The notes under the pieces were generated by a model that was not told the DNA's origin, did no database searches, and saw only the letters and a list, made by a program, of their open reading frames with translations. Positions 36,793 to 51,239 of a stretch of 64,000 nt of DNA are shown here, piece by piece. Both the position numbers and the translations under genes were made by a program. Location of the stretch: positions 12,491,516 through 12,555,515 of the forward strand of contig WARS01000011.1 in assembly GCA_008933995.1 (NCBI GenBank). The letters are read 5' to 3'. Numbering within the stretch: position 1 is the stretch's first letter; every line of letters begins with the position of its first letter. The stretch comes from Datnioides undecimradiatus (taxonomy: Eukaryota > Chordata > Actinopteri > Lobotiformes > Datnioididae).

Positions 36793-39700
36793 GCCTCGCT
36801 GCCCTCCCCCTCCATCTCAGCTACATACATATACGCATCTCGGAGCTCAAGGTGGGGGACGAAGCAGAAACGGACCTCTAGCCTGAGGGGGTCGTATATT
36901 TCTGCCATAAGCCTGGAGCATGTCATCTATATTTATGCACTCATTTAGTTGTTTGTGTCTGCAGATTGGCCACAGCTTGTAGTAGCCCATAAATACTTCT
37001 TGGGCAAATTGATGTAATGTGTAGTACCCTGATGCCCGCCCTTTACATTGTTTAATCTCAAATGGGAGGTTAATGCCTACATACACATGCAAATGAACCA
37101 ACAAATGGATCAATGTTGGAATGAATTTATGTGTGATCGGTCACTATTTCCATAGTGACATTTTGCATAGTATTGCTGTAGGAGGCCTTTTAGGGAACTG
37201 CTTTGATTGACGAGATCAACAGTTGTGCATCATACATTATTTTAACATTTTTATATTAATCTGTGTTTTGATTGCAATAGGGGGGTATTAGACTATTATT
37301 GTTTGGCTCTGTAATGCTGGTTGCTTTTATTTTGTGTTTGGTCTTTAGTAGCCTTGGCCGCCTTATCATTGACTGCTAGCCATCCGTCAGGGGGGAGCGA
37401 GGTAGTCTGGAGGACAGGGACAGGGAGGGGCCCACTGCTCTAGTTTCAGGAGTCAAATTGACAGCAGGAAGATGTTTCTGCCACAGGCCTTGGCTGGTTA
37501 TGACAGTCAGGAGGATCCATTAAGGGACCTGCCCTCATCTATAACACCCTCTCTCTGTGAACCCCATTTAGCCAGAGGTACTTTTCTCACAAACAGCAGC
37601 AGCGTTGAAGGACAACAGCTGTGTGGTTTACCCCGTAGTTTACAAGACATCTTGGGTGGACAAACAATTGTCAATTAAGACAGGAGAGCAATCGGTGGTT
37701 TCTTTGAGCTACACCAGCAGGTTATTCCCTCTTAATAATTCACCAGGCTTTTGAAGAGATTTCTTCTCTGCAGACCACATAGACCACATAGTAAATTGCT
37801 GTGGAAAGAAACACTCATGCTGAATGTATTCTTTTACACTGTGTGCTAAAAGCAGGTGTTTCATATGTGGGTTTCATCTGTACATGCAAAATATGCAGAA
37901 TGTATAGCCTGCGGCAATGGACAGAAATAGAACCAACAGCCTGGCAATGAACTGTCAAGAGACAAGGAGCAAGAGGTTCAAATGAGGAGGAGGAACAGCA
38001 CAGGCCCAGCTAATGAAAGAGGGACTGAACCACTGAAATTCCTTGATAACAACAGGAGGGAAACCAGGGAACATTTATAATCATATCTGACAAAGGTGAA
38101 CGTCTTCTGTCTTCATTTTAATGCTGTTCCATTCTTTCTCTGATGGCAATGAAGTTCTAATAAGGAATTGATTTTTTGGGGAGAGGGATGGCAGTCAAAG
38201 GGGTGACCTTCTGACCCCATTGCTCATTGTAGGTGTGGCAGGAGATGGTCCTCATCCCTGAGAATCGATGCAGCGGGCCTCATAACCTCCCTCGGCAAAT
38301 TTCAGAGGCCCGAATGTGTCATCAATGTGTCATCGAGCATACGTCTTCGCCAGAGGCGACAGGAGCCCCCCCTACCCCTGCCCCCCCATCAGATGAGAGG
38401 GCGTAGAGTGGCATTTCCCCCAATTCTGTGAAATGGTGCAGAAAACAGGAGAAAGAGGGACACGCCCCACAGTGTCTATCAATCCTGAGTCTGCAGTGCT
38501 GACCTCCTGTGAAACTTCATCTAGATGCCCTCATCTATCTGTCAGTGAATAGGAAAGGAGGTAACAGCGGAGGGGGTGCTATTGGAGTCAGCAGCCAATC
38601 TCCCCTCCCTTCTCAGATGCATAATTCAGTGTTTCTCTCACAACAGCCTGCGCTTCGGAGGGCTCAGCTTCCCCCAGCCATGCGGCCAGCAGTCTGCTAA
38701 TATGAAAGAAGCTCAGAATCCACTCTGTTGTTCCTTCAGGCTTTCTGGCTCTAGACTCTCAGTCATACTTGTATGATTTATTCAGCTTGTTCATCCATGG
38801 CGTGAGAGTCGGACCCCAATGGACGAGTTGGGAAACATTTTTGTCCTTGTCAGGATCCAGCCACAGAACTTGGCAGAGGAAGTGTGTCGGCTTCACTGTG
38901 GGTTGTCAGAGTGACACTGGAGGAGCTTAACCTCCCACTGGTGGTTAGTTTTACTTCTCCTTCTGAGAGGCTCGCCGCTGCACCAGTGTACAGCAACACT
39001 GCCTTGGCCTCAATAAGCAACCAAGGAAGGAAGCATAGAGGACAAGAGCACAGGGTGATTCTTCCCGTTCCTCCAAATGCAGGCCTTTTTTGTTTGAGTC
39101 ATTGAAAGTTTGCAAAAACTCTGTACCTATGCTAGATTTTTTTTGTCTTTTCTGTACCTATGATGGAACCTAACTCATATTTCCACTAAACATTGCAAGT
39201 AATTTTGAGACTATAAAAGTTTGTTGAGGGAAGGAGCTGTTTATTAAGGCAGACCTTCAGTAATGGTTCAGTGTTGGCTGAGACGACAGTGCAACTTTCT
39301 GTGCGAACCCAACCAGAGTCTGAGACAGTTAAAGTGAGCTGAAGTGTTTAGACGGATTTATCCTTTCATGCAATTGTTGTTACCATGGTTACAACTTGCC
39401 TGTTTACCCTGACCACAAATTTTTGTTCACCTTGTAAATGACAGTCAAAATGGTATTGTTTTATATAGGCTATAGATAGATCCGTTACCTACTTTTGTTT
39501 TCCTTAAATAACTTGCATCATGTCAGGTAGGTTTTCCCGGCAGACATGACTGAACCTTGCCCAACCTACTGGGACCCTTACCTTGGGTCAGGTATCCACT
39601 CTATAGCTGAGACCTAAAACTCGATGTAGAGAGACTCCTCACTGAGCCACTGGACAACTTTTTATCTCCCTATATTATAGAAACCTGGCACCATCATAGT

Positions 39701-42700
39701 CATGGAATCCAAAGTGTATGGATAAATGTGTGTGCTACCACAGTGCATTGACCAGGAGAATGCACCAGGAGGAGTTTTGCTTCTGAGGCAGAAGATGATG
39801 GTGATTCTTTAATTGCTGCTGGGCACCCTGTGACCTCACTGCCCATGTGCTGCACCAGGTCAAACATCCTACTGTGACGTCAAATGTAATGAGATGGCAT
39901 AATGGCTTGTTAAATAGCTTGGCTTAAATGATGGTGAACAGAGGGGTAGTGGGGGTGAATGAGCCTAGCCTGGCCCTGTGACAGCACTACTCAGGCTCAT
40001 GACCATAATCCATCAGCTTCTGCTGATGATGAGATCCCCTCTCCCAAATCATGATTGGAATTGCCAGTTAATTGCATGGAAAGTTTCCACCATGGTCCAC
40101 GCAAATGGGTTTGATCTCACTCACTGTTGTGTGAACATTTCATATCCCACCCTTATCTCTCTGTCTCTGGTGCTCTCTTGATCTTCTCTCTAATAGAGAA
40201 GAGTATAGCTTGGGGAGCAGGTTAATTATGGAGGAGCTCATTACTCATGTTTAATTATTGCAACTAGATTTTTTGCTGATCAAAATGTGTCCTCTTCTTT
40301 TTATTGTGTAGACTGAAAATATTCATTTAGCTGAATATTATTGTGTTTCACAAAATCTCCTCTTATTGATTCCTGAGAGCTGCAAAGTAAATATAACTGT
40401 TTCATACAGTTAAAACAAGTTACAAGAAGTTAAAACATTAGTTAAAATCTCAGTGCCGAAAGTCTTTTATGATACATTTTTAGCAATCTATAGATGTCCC
40501 TCTAGATGGCCCGATTGTCACACAGTGTATGTTATATGAAAGCTTTATTCTGTATAAGCTGTCACAGAGCTGCCACTGTAGGACTTGGTCATTAGCTGGC
40601 AGTCATTAGCAACTTGTTTAATTGAACTCATTTACAGGCTGTGCTAATCTGCTGAGGTGACCTTGGTTCTGCGTCTGGGTAATGTTTATGCAGTGCAGCG
40701 GAGTGTGTCTCTCTCTGTATGCCATTATGAGCACAAAATGCAGTTAGGCCCATGTTTGGCCATAAAAGTCTGCACTTCATTAGTCATAATTACCTTTGCT
40801 GTTGCCCAGAGAGGTGATGAGTTTCCCTGCTCTTAGACTCGATGCCAGACTGATGCCAGGAGAGCAAAACTCATCAGCAGAGGTGCTGAGGGCGCAGAGT
40901 GCTAAATTCTCAGCTCTCATCTCTGCCTCTTTTTCTTTCCTCTCATTTTTTTCTTTCACTGCTCACTGTATATCAACCTAACCTCTGCCGGTGCACAGAG
41001 AGGTAGTAAATCTGGGGGCACTCTTGCAGGACAAGTAGCAAATGCATAGTGGAGGAGAGGAGCGAGGGTGTGGTGGGGTGCTTGTTGGAGTGATAGATTA
41101 ATGAGGCATGGCCTTGTCTGTGTGGGGTGTGTTGTCTGTTTGGGGGGTATATGTATATTCTTGTATCCCTCCTTTGATTACCATGGCTCTCCCCCTCTTT
41201 GCAGTCCCTTTAATTGTTATTTGGATTTTGTAAAGAGTGTTTTGACTTGATCCAGACAGTTTTATGTCTATAGCAGTATTATAAAGTATATACTTTGCCC
41301 CACAGTGCTATAGATAACCGACAAATACTTGAGTGAAGATCAGTAATGTTACCCTGTACTGTATTACAAAGCCAGCCATATGTTGACACAGTGACACAGT
41401 AACACAGTGACTGCCACACACAAGATCGACTTCCCCAGCTAGTTACCAGAAACAAACACAGTGTAGTGACACGGTAAGAGAGAGAGAGGAATAGATTTTT
41501 CTTCTCTCTGGGTCCAGCAAGTTGAAAGGGAGATCTTCCCTGAGGGCAAGAGCTAGAGACTTATGTGAAAAGGAGAGGGAATAAGGAGAAAATAAAGGAG
41601 AGAGTAGGAGAGAGACTGAGTGAGTAACAGTGGATGAGCGTAGGAGAGAGAGCTTGGAGAGAGGGCAATGACTGAGAAAAGGGCAACCACAGAGAAAATA
41701 GATTAGTCGAGAATCTGCAGCAACAACACATGGAACAGTATGGAATGCCAGAAGAGCAGAGCAAATTGACGGGAAGAGGTTTTAGACTTTAAAAAACGAT
41801 TTAAAAAAAAAAAGATTCAGAATCACTACTTGGCTTTTTCTCTTAGCTTTACGGCAGGTCAGAGCAGGGAGGTGAATATACAAAGAACATAAGCTTGTGA
41901 TTGGCAGACACATTTGTGATAGAGACAGACAAAGAGGGAAAGCTCTGTGAGCACAGTCAATAGCCATTTAGAGGAGACGAAGTGAGAGATGACAGCTGAG
42001 CAAAAAGGGTGTGAGGAGTGGAGGATAAATGAATGAGGGAAATGCGGGGAGGATGGGGAGAAGTGAGGGGGGAGGTCCCATTGTATATTGTGGTAGGATG
42101 GGACTATCCTGTGACCTCTGACCTTTAATTGGATCAGTGAGTGTGTGGAGAACTGTGTTGAAGCACCTACAGTGGAGGATTCGGTGGGCCATTTTATTTT
42201 GTGTCAAGGGTGTGGCTGTGTGTGTCTGCACGCATGTGTTCACGCTATGCGTATCTGCAACTCGCTGTTAATTACAGTCTCTAGCCATTGCGTTGATGGT
42301 GGAGCAGGTGTGCATGAGGCTCTGTTCTCTTTGTCACTGATACACTGCAGTCAAACAGCGATTACCCTTGGTTTTTATGATTGAACATGCAAATGCACAG
42401 TGCCCTTTTTGATGACTGAATATAGAGTCAGGACATGGAGAACTCTTGGAGATGTTCTCTTTCAGTCTTGAAATACATCACTGAATACAATTGTGTTTGT
42501 GCTATATTTGCATTTTGGTAGGTTTCGCTTTATTAAGCAGGGGCCTATTACTGATTGACTCCCTTTATCAACTAGCTGTCTGTGTGTGTCTGTGCATTTG
42601 TTTGACTTGTTGATCCCATGCAAGTGGGACCACCAGCTCCTGGTCCACTGACCCATATAATTAAGGGCAAAGGTCTCCCTACATCTATTTGTAGCCATTG

Positions 42701-45700
42701 AGATGAAGGGCACATTATCATCTGTATCATCTGTCTACTTGGTCCACATGAATGCCCCGCCCCCACCTTGTCAGTGCCTCTTCTGCCTCTGTTGGTGATG
42801 GTTTTTGAGTGCGTTCTCTGTTTTAGAGATATTAAGCCATGTTTCTGACCAAATCTGTTCAGCAAGGGCAGGATGTTCATCCATCTGTGTGGGGTTTACA
42901 TGCCAAAACAGCTGTGATCCGTTGCATCTCACCAGCATCCACACCCACAGAATCCGCATGCCTGCAGCCACTACTTATCTCTGCTTGTTTACACAACGCA
43001 ACACAATATCGGCTCAAATGAGGTGGTGGGTTGTAGCATTTAGCCCGTGGAGCTACAGCAGACTAAACCTAGGTGGTAAATAAGAAGGTTGTGTGCTGAC
43101 TGTGGTCTTTGGTCTGGAATTTATAAGCTCCCATGACATCCATGCCTTTCTCTAATTGGCATCATCCTACCAGCCTCAAAGTTCAACATAATAAAACATG
43201 GAATATGAAATGGAGCCAACTGGATTTGTTACAGTAGATTCAAACATACAATGTGGACCCTGCTCCCTCTCTGCAGGCTGATTGTCAGGTGTCACATCCT
43301 GCTTGTGGTCTGGCACTGCCAGAATTCATCGTGGGAATAAATGCAAGCAGAGAACACAGTCAGCGCAGTCTTCTTCGTCCATGTCTCTGGAGGCCTACAA
43401 TAGGTGGGAAGGATTGAGTTGGAGGGATGGATGCCGGGTAGCCAGTCTTTGTGCTTCTCCAGAACGAAGCCTTGATCAGGGATATGGGGAGGAGGAGGAG
43501 AAGGAGGAGAGCTGGGAGGAGGAGTGGGCTCCAAGAGGGGGTGTGAAGCTACTGGTTTAAAATGAGATTTTCACTTATTTATTTATTTAGCTGAGCTCAT
43601 AGCTCAAGGCTGTCTGCTTGCTTTTTGTTGTATGTTCTGTGGCCTCAGTGCCCCCTTCCCCCTCCTCCCTCCCCCTCTGTGTTTTTAATGTGAGTGTATC
43701 TGCAAGTGCAAATATGTGCACGTGCGCATGCACATTTACACCTCTACCACGACTGCCTGTGTTTTTTTTTTTCTCGTGTGTCTATGTGTTAGCACTGTGT
43801 GAGTGAGTCTTTGTGTATTATCTTATGAGTGTGTATGAGCATTTTATTGCTGTTATCACTGCATGTGTGTTTATGCACCTTCTATCTTGTATGAAGTGAG
43901 AGCCTGAGCTGGTGTCTGGGGATGAATGGTATCTTTTGGGATAGATCTGTTTTATTATGTGTGTGCCAGACATGCTGTGCATCTATTGCACACACAAAAA
44001 AAAGCAACCTCTCCCAGGCTGTTGCTGAGCACAATGCCTGAAAACAGCTCAGATTATGCAGGACACAGCGGAGTGAGAACAAGAGCTGTTTTGTCTTGCT
44101 TTTTTTTCCAAGTTTATGGACATTTGCACAACCACACTAAAATCAATATTGTATCTATTAGGCTATAAGACTTTTCCGTGAATGCAGAGGGTTTTTTTCA
44201 TGAGTATGCGTGTAGGATTTCAGTTGTTAGAACATTTCTCTATCATTTATCTCATTGATTTTCAGCCACACTCATAGCTTATGTTCTCTTGAATGCAGAA
44301 AGGGGAACTGAAAGGATTTGAAGCTTGAATGCTGAAAAGTTCATATCAGAAGGGTAGCTCATTAATCGCTTTTGTCCAGAAAACTCGATTTATCAAGACC
44401 AAAAACCCACAGATGTACCTCCAACCAATGAAAAAATGTTTTCAGTGATTGTCACCACTCACTCTGCTTTTGAATGCCTCTTACGTGAGCATTCCTGTTT
44501 TTCTTGACTCTGCTGTGTCCCACATAACTTCTGCCTCCTGCGCTTTCTAATTGCCCGCATGCTGGATGTTAGGATGGGGAAATGGCTGTCTGTGGTGTCA
44601 AACCACTGAGCACTCGCTCCGTCTGTCTCTGTCACAATGTGGCCATGTGTCTGTCATCTCCCATGTCTCATATTCCTCAGCTTGTTCTTTCACAGCTCTG
44701 TTACCATGACTGCAGGATGGGAGGAGGTTTGCTGTGACAGTGAACTGGGAGCTGAACTGAAAACGTGGAGTTTGGAGAACAGATTTCATGTCTAGCAAAT
44801 GCAAACGAAGGACGAGGGCAACAGTCTGTGGATGCAGGCGGCCCTAAGCGACACACTTTGCCATGCTGAGAAAGAACTATGACTCACACCTATTAAAAAA
44901 TGTATCACACTTAAATTGTGCCAGGCCATGTGCCTCCGCCATTTAAACTCACAGACATATACAGATGCGCATCTGTTATAGCCACTGCACACAGTGATGT
45001 CTGTTGTAACCCCAGTGTTTGACTGCTTAGTATTTTCTGAAGTAAATTCATTGGTTTCACTATTGTGGAGTAAAGTGACAGAATTAGAAACAGTCCACCA
45101 GGACAACAAATGTGCGCCTGCACTCATTTAACCTCTACTTATTTCTCTGTGCACTCAGTGGAACAGAGCTCCTGCAGTGAATGCCAAAAAAATGCACTTA
45201 CCTCTGCCTGGCAAGGAAGACCGCAGGGGAGGGATACGTTAACTATTCTTTAAGTGTGTACTAAACATAACGGAATTTATGTATCTTGCTGTTTTTTGTT
45301 AGGAAATTATAGAAGATGTGCGATAACTGATCCTCTTCCTGCTAATTTAAAATTTGAAAACTTAACCAACTTACAGGTTCATGTTTTGAAAAAGAAAATA
45401 CATGATACCATTAGTAAATATGAAGAGATGGAATAACTATTTTATCTATATCATTATGGAATTTGGTTGTTGGGTTGTCAAACTTTTTGTATTTACAGAA
45501 ACTAAAAAAAACTTACTGGTACAGTCTAGAAATGTTTACTATGAAACTGTAGCATAATAAAGGTTATTTAATCGAAGCTGAATGCAACTGTTAGATATTT
45601 TCTGCTATACGGTAAGGCACAGGGCCAATGCAGAGTGCTAAAAATTAGCCATTTACATAAACAGAGCCTTATATGTCTTTTGAAAGTGAATTTAAGCCAA

Positions 45701-46874
45701 ATGTGAGAAATAAGCCTGGGGTTACAAGGGCCAGTGTTGAATTCTGACTGGCCGTGCCAGGTGTCAAAATCTTGGCTTGGAAAAGGCTGAAAGCCCTGCC
45801 AGAGGCATGCCCGCGTGTTTTATCAACATGTTTTTGGTCATGCGAAGCAAAAAGGAATGCTCTGTGCCAAACAGCTGGCTGAAAGTTTAACTCACCTTGG
45901 TAACCCATCATCTTTACACGCTTGCCTGTTCTTACAGGCCAGTTGGCCAATACTCGTCACTGGTTCATTTCAGTTAGGAACACTTGTTTGTGAACAGAAT
46001 TTATTTGAAAAAGAAAACCCTACAAGACATCAGTCTTAAAACAACAAATATAATAGTTTCCATATTAAGAAAAATAGTCTCACTACTCCCAAATGTGCAC
46101 CTTGTTTCATTTTAACATGCATACCCACTCTGTCTTTTGATAGAGAACATTGTTTTTATACTGAGGAATGAAATTTATTTCAACTGTTTTGGTTTTCTTT
46201 AATATTGTTTCTCTTAGTTTACATGTAGATAAGGTCTGCAGCTCTTCAAAGGCGGTCAGCAGCTTCATGTAGCCTAAAACTGGGAAGCAAATAAACTGAC
46301 GTATGGAGATGAACCCCGTCCTGCTAAATTCTCAGACACTCACTCACACCTACTACACTGTTTAATCGTTATCTAATTGCGTCTGACAAGGTTTCCAGAA
46401 GCGACGGTTTCACTAAGACAAGTTACAACCCGTCAACTTAGCACTCAGACAGTTTATACTGCCTTTTCCAAGCAACAGATTTGGTTCTGGTGGTCAGTCG
46501 TTTATGTTAGAGAGGAGGAATGTTGATCCTCCTGTTTTTCAAAGGATGATACACCACTTGGTCTACAGGACAGCTTCATTTGTCAAAGTGTCAGCGCTGC
46601 CACTTCCAGAGGCTCTCGGCCTAATCCTGGAGGTATGGAAGACAAGGGCCTCTTATCACCCAGGGGGGCTCATGTTTAGCTGCACTGTATTTCAAGAGTT
46701 GAAAACTCTGAGTTGAAACTCAAAACTTGAAGAACTGACCTGCTGCTCAGTGAAAGAGTACAACAAACATTACAACGGCGTTCTTTGATCACTTTGTCAT
46801 GTAAACATTTCACTATTTTTAGGAATAATTAGACCACTTATCCACACTGCAATCATAAATCAGTCACTCAATTA

Positions 46875-46930
46875 CTGAACAATTATAATATGATTAACCA
46901 TTATAATTATTTCAGCAGTTGCACCGAAGA
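46875..46930. repeat. Terminal fragment of MITE-like teleost repeat
   Basis: gattaaccattataattatttcagcagttgca matches the reverse-oriented end of the family seen at 3345, 22960 and 31862. Confidence 0.4.
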
Positions 46931-48231
46931 CAAACTCGGGTCTGAATGCAAAATGACTGAAACATTTTCCACACATCAGGTGGTTTTAGCTGGATGTAAT
47001 TACAGGGCCACAACTTCTACCTGTCCGATAAAGGTCTAAATAAAGATTGATTTATCCATATATGAAACACAAATACTCCCAACAAACACAGGTGCATTTC
47101 AGTTTATTAAATGTCAACTTCATTTCTGTCTTTCAGAAGTCAAAATGCAATGTTTGTCTTCTTGAATACTGGCATTTTTGTGGCAGCAGTGTCCATGGAA
47201 AAAGAGCTCTCCAGTGTGTAGTGACTTAAACTGGGGCAAGGTTACAATGGAAAAACACAGACACTGACTTGTGTCTCAGCAAACTTTCTCATAATTACTA
47301 TATCTCACATTTCTTGGGTCCTGCTATATGCAGCTGAATCTTATTTTTGCAATTAGAAAGTTAAAGAAAGTAAAATGACACAGTTACGTATCTTTCTTTG
47401 CAGGGTTTTGTAGTGATTAGAAGGATTTTGGATGCTGTGGTCGAGTTACAGATTTTTGAGCTTTTGACTGTTTTCTTCCAACTGTTGTAATTAACATCGT
47501 AATTCTTTAATCTAAAATGTATTATTTCTTGACTAATGACTTTGTCTGCTGGTAAAATATGCATTTCACAGAAATTAACCATTTGAGTCATTGGTCTCAG
47601 GTTAGTCAGCCAAGCGTGGCTTAAGTCCTCACATTTGCAGGTGGGGTTTGACTTGAGTCAAGCTTTGTGACTCAAGCCACCCATTCTTAATATCAGTATT
47701 TACTTTAAAAGTGCCCACTGCCGGGTCCCAAAGTTACAAGTGGAGGTTGCTTCTTGTGAGCTGGCCCAGTGAGAGCCTCAGTGTTTTTGACTGCAGCCCT
47801 CCCTCTGCTCTGTAACAGGCCATAGAGTTTTTGGGGTGATCCTGGCTGGTTTTATTTACACATCGACCAGCACACCCCTCCTTTTACTCCTTTCAGGGGG
47901 GGACAAGCTTTTCATGGGACTAATTGGAGTGTGCAAGCCATCATAGCTGAAGTGCTCCCGCAGGGCCTCTCTTTCTCTTTTTCTCTTTTCTTGCCTTCAC
48001 CCCTCCTCCAACACCCAGGCTTTTATTATCATTTGCCGTATCGAGTAAACAACCTGTTAGTGTAAATTAGGGTCCAGTGAGTGATGAAGCGACACATGCA
48101 ACCCCTCCTGCCTCCCCTGCTGCTGCTTTCCCCCTTGCCGTCACACTCTTTCCATCCCTTTGAGCTCTTTCCTCTTTTGTGCCCCCATCCTCTGTTCTGC
48201 CTTGTTTGGCACGCAGCCTTTCAAAGACAGT

Positions 48232-48258
48232 GGTAGTGATGGTAGTGGTGGTGGTAGT

Positions 48259-48294
<36 letters not shown>
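48232..48294. repeat. (GGT/AGT)n then (TG)n microsatellite
   Basis: Trinucleotide GGT/AGT units lead into a pure TG run of 18 units. Confidence 0.95.
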
Positions 48295-48295
<1 letters not shown>

Positions 48296-50902
48296 ATGCA
48301 GGGGGTCTGAAATGAAGATTGAAGCGGACAAAAAAGCCCTGGCGCAACCTTGAGGTGGAAATTAATAATGATAAAAATAATTACTGCCCCACTCCACTCG
48401 CCCACGCCTCCCCGACCTAGTTTTCATAATGGAGAACGATAGCCCCCAGTCGTACACTATGTGTGTGTGTTTAAGTGTGTATGTGCGTGTACACATAGGG
48501 GAAGGGGCGGCAGAATGTCCATGGTGTAGAAGGGACGGATGTAGGACAGGACCTACATGGAGAAAACACAGAAGCCATCAGGTACAGAGATGTGTGTAGC
48601 TGTTTGTAAAGAGTACAGGTAAAGCAGATGGCTCTCCTGGCACACACTGCCTCTATCTCTGCCTCGTATGTATCAGAATCACTTTTGCTGGTGTGTATTC
48701 TGTCTTATAGTGCTGGAATCATGCTCGGCGTGTCAAGATTCCTCATTTTGGTCAAATGTATTTGAGAGTGTGTATGTGTGTATGTGTGCGTGTATGTTTA
48801 TGTGTGTGTGTTTGAGCACTGTGAGCACGTGTATTCAGCAGGGGTGTGTGGAACAGACGGCGAACACTGTGCTGTGACCGTTCTCGGCTAGCAGCTCCGG
48901 TCAGAAAAGCAGAAGGTCACACACACTGACACACGCATGTGCATGCACATACGCACACACGTGCCTTTTATAATGATGAACCATGACACAATTACCTTCT
49001 TTGGTGACCTATGGATAGCACAATTTTTCCCTATATAAGACCACAGTTTTGTGGCTCAGGTGTCTGACAGACTCACATTCTTACTGATATGATAATCTGA
49101 TTCCACCTTATGGCCCTGTTCAGATAGTGGGCCTCTAGTTTATGAATGCTAGCACTGAAGCTACTTTTACAGCAGCTTTTGCAAATAACTTTATCTCTGA
49201 TATATTCAAGCCCTTGCAGTTGCGATCACACAAGCAACTAGTAGCACAAGCACAGTGTTTGTGTAATTACTCTTACTAGAGGGGGGTAACAGAAGTCCTG
49301 TACTATAGATACAGATGTTATTACTGGTGCTGCTGTTGATGTGTTAAAGAACATTTCTGGAAAATGGACACAAACTAAATAAGGCAATGTTCAATCAACA
49401 GTTTTATGTAATATCAGCTTTTTGCCAGACAACCCTAAGTTTCCTGCTCTGATCCTGTTTGTCTGCTAACCTGTGATGCTAATCCAGTGGTTCCAGTGAA
49501 ATAGATGAACAGTACTTTTGACTGAACAAGAGGGGCTAATTAAAAATAATGAGCTGCGTGGGTTGTCAGTGTACCAGCCATGTAAACTATACTGCGTAAA
49601 GTAGTGGCAATCCACTTGTTTATGTTTGCTACATTGTCCATCTAGGATATAAATATGTTCTTATATAAATTAAATAAAAAATCTATATTTGATGAACTTT
49701 GTAGTTTGCTGGTTTTGTTGTAATATCAAAACCAAAGATTATACTGGGGACATGTTACAAACATGTTTTCATATTTCAGACAGTTTCCACATTTTAAGGG
49801 CTGCTCTTTTTCATCTTTAAGGTCAACCAAAAGTCTAGACAGCTTAAACTCATCCTTAAACTCACATTTTTGCTTTTGCATCATTGTAAGATTCAATATT
49901 TTTGACCTGCTGATACCTTTCTGCTGATTAAGGAGGTTGGACTATCAAAGCCTGAAAAGCTTTATTCTTGTACTGAATACAGCAGGTTCTTCAGTTGCCG
50001 CCATGACAGGCACCACAGATCTTTTGGCTGAATGTCCAAGTAGCCTTCATAGTAATGGAAGCTTTGAACACTGTCTACAACCTGCCAGCAGGAAAATTCC
50101 CCCCAATCTCCCACACAGACGCATAAAGACGGGCCTCCCATTCTCAGGGCTCAGGACAGAGCTGAGGCTGAACTGTTAACTGTTATCAGTGGAAAACTGC
50201 TGACCTGAAATCATGATATTATTGGACAGCAGTAGGAACACTGATTGAAACACTCTCCGTGGACTTGGGGAAAACCCATCTCTCTGGCAAACGCCTCTGA
50301 GGTTGTTAAAGAGCTCCACAGTGGCAATGGGCCAGTGGTGGGGAAGATTCGCCCAAAAGGCTGAACAATGTTGAAACACTGTTTGACTGTTCTGAGTGTC
50401 AGGACTCTTCAGGGTTGCTGGCAGAAGAGTATTGTGGTTTCCACAATGGTGGCACTGATTAATGTGGTATCACACAACTTAGCCTCACTTCCTCTCCTTA
50501 ATCATATTGTAGAGTGACAAAGTTTCTCAACAATAAGTGCGTTTGTATCCTTTAATGTGCATTTTCAGTTTGTGCATCATAAACGGAAAGTGAGTGGAAG
50601 GAAGAAATAGAATATCCCAAAAAGGTTTTGCGCTTGGCGGACTTGGAAAAGGTGGTGTATCAATCAAAGGAAATCATGAAATGAAACATGACTAACACAT
50701 CCACTGCTCTACTGGAGATAAAGTACAATAAATGGCTACAGACAAAAACACCAGATCTGTCTGGAGTGGTGAGCACACCTTTTCAAATCAATATATGCAA
50801 CATAAATGCCATGTCCACATACTGTTCCCACCATTCAGTGTTTGACTGCCATGCTTTTAATTATGTCTTCTTGTTGGTAAAATGGCACCTGACTGGAGAT
50901 TT

Positions 50903-50917
50903 AGTGCCACCTACTGC
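50903..50917 (-). promoter_or_regulatory. CTCF-like motif
   Basis: The minus strand reads CAGTAGGTGGCACTA, a good match to the CTCF core. Intergenic, about 4 kb left of reln exon 1. Confidence 0.35.
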
Positions 50918-51239
50918 TTACCTTGATGAACCAACCAACTCCTAATATTAGGTAGTACAGTAGTGTGTTAACAGCAGTGAATGGAAATGCACATAGTCAC
51001 ATTTTCTTTAGCTGATTTTCTGAAGAAGTTAAAGTGTTTGCTACATTTTGATAAAAACTTTCATAACTTTCATTTGTATCATTTAAGAACTCCCCTTTCC
51101 ATTGGTTTGGCAGTATGGTACTAATGGCAGCAGTATTGTTCCCTATCTGGAGGCTTTCCAAATAAAAGTGAATACATTTATTTACTAGTTCCCCCGAAGA
51201 CCCTGAATAATGCAGTTTGTCACAATGAAATACAGTAAA

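Larger units (their letters stand above)
28081..41500. other. Intergenic region lhfpl3-reln, proximal part
   Basis: No coding exon supported on either strand. Contents: an AT-rich stretch (30030-30080), TG microsatellite (31061-31120), degraded MITE-like copy (31862-32145), CTCF-like site (34470-34485), CT tracts (35460-35560 and 36473-36491), A-run (36772-36792), and a homeodomain-motif-rich stretch at 40180-40800. Confidence 0.5.
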
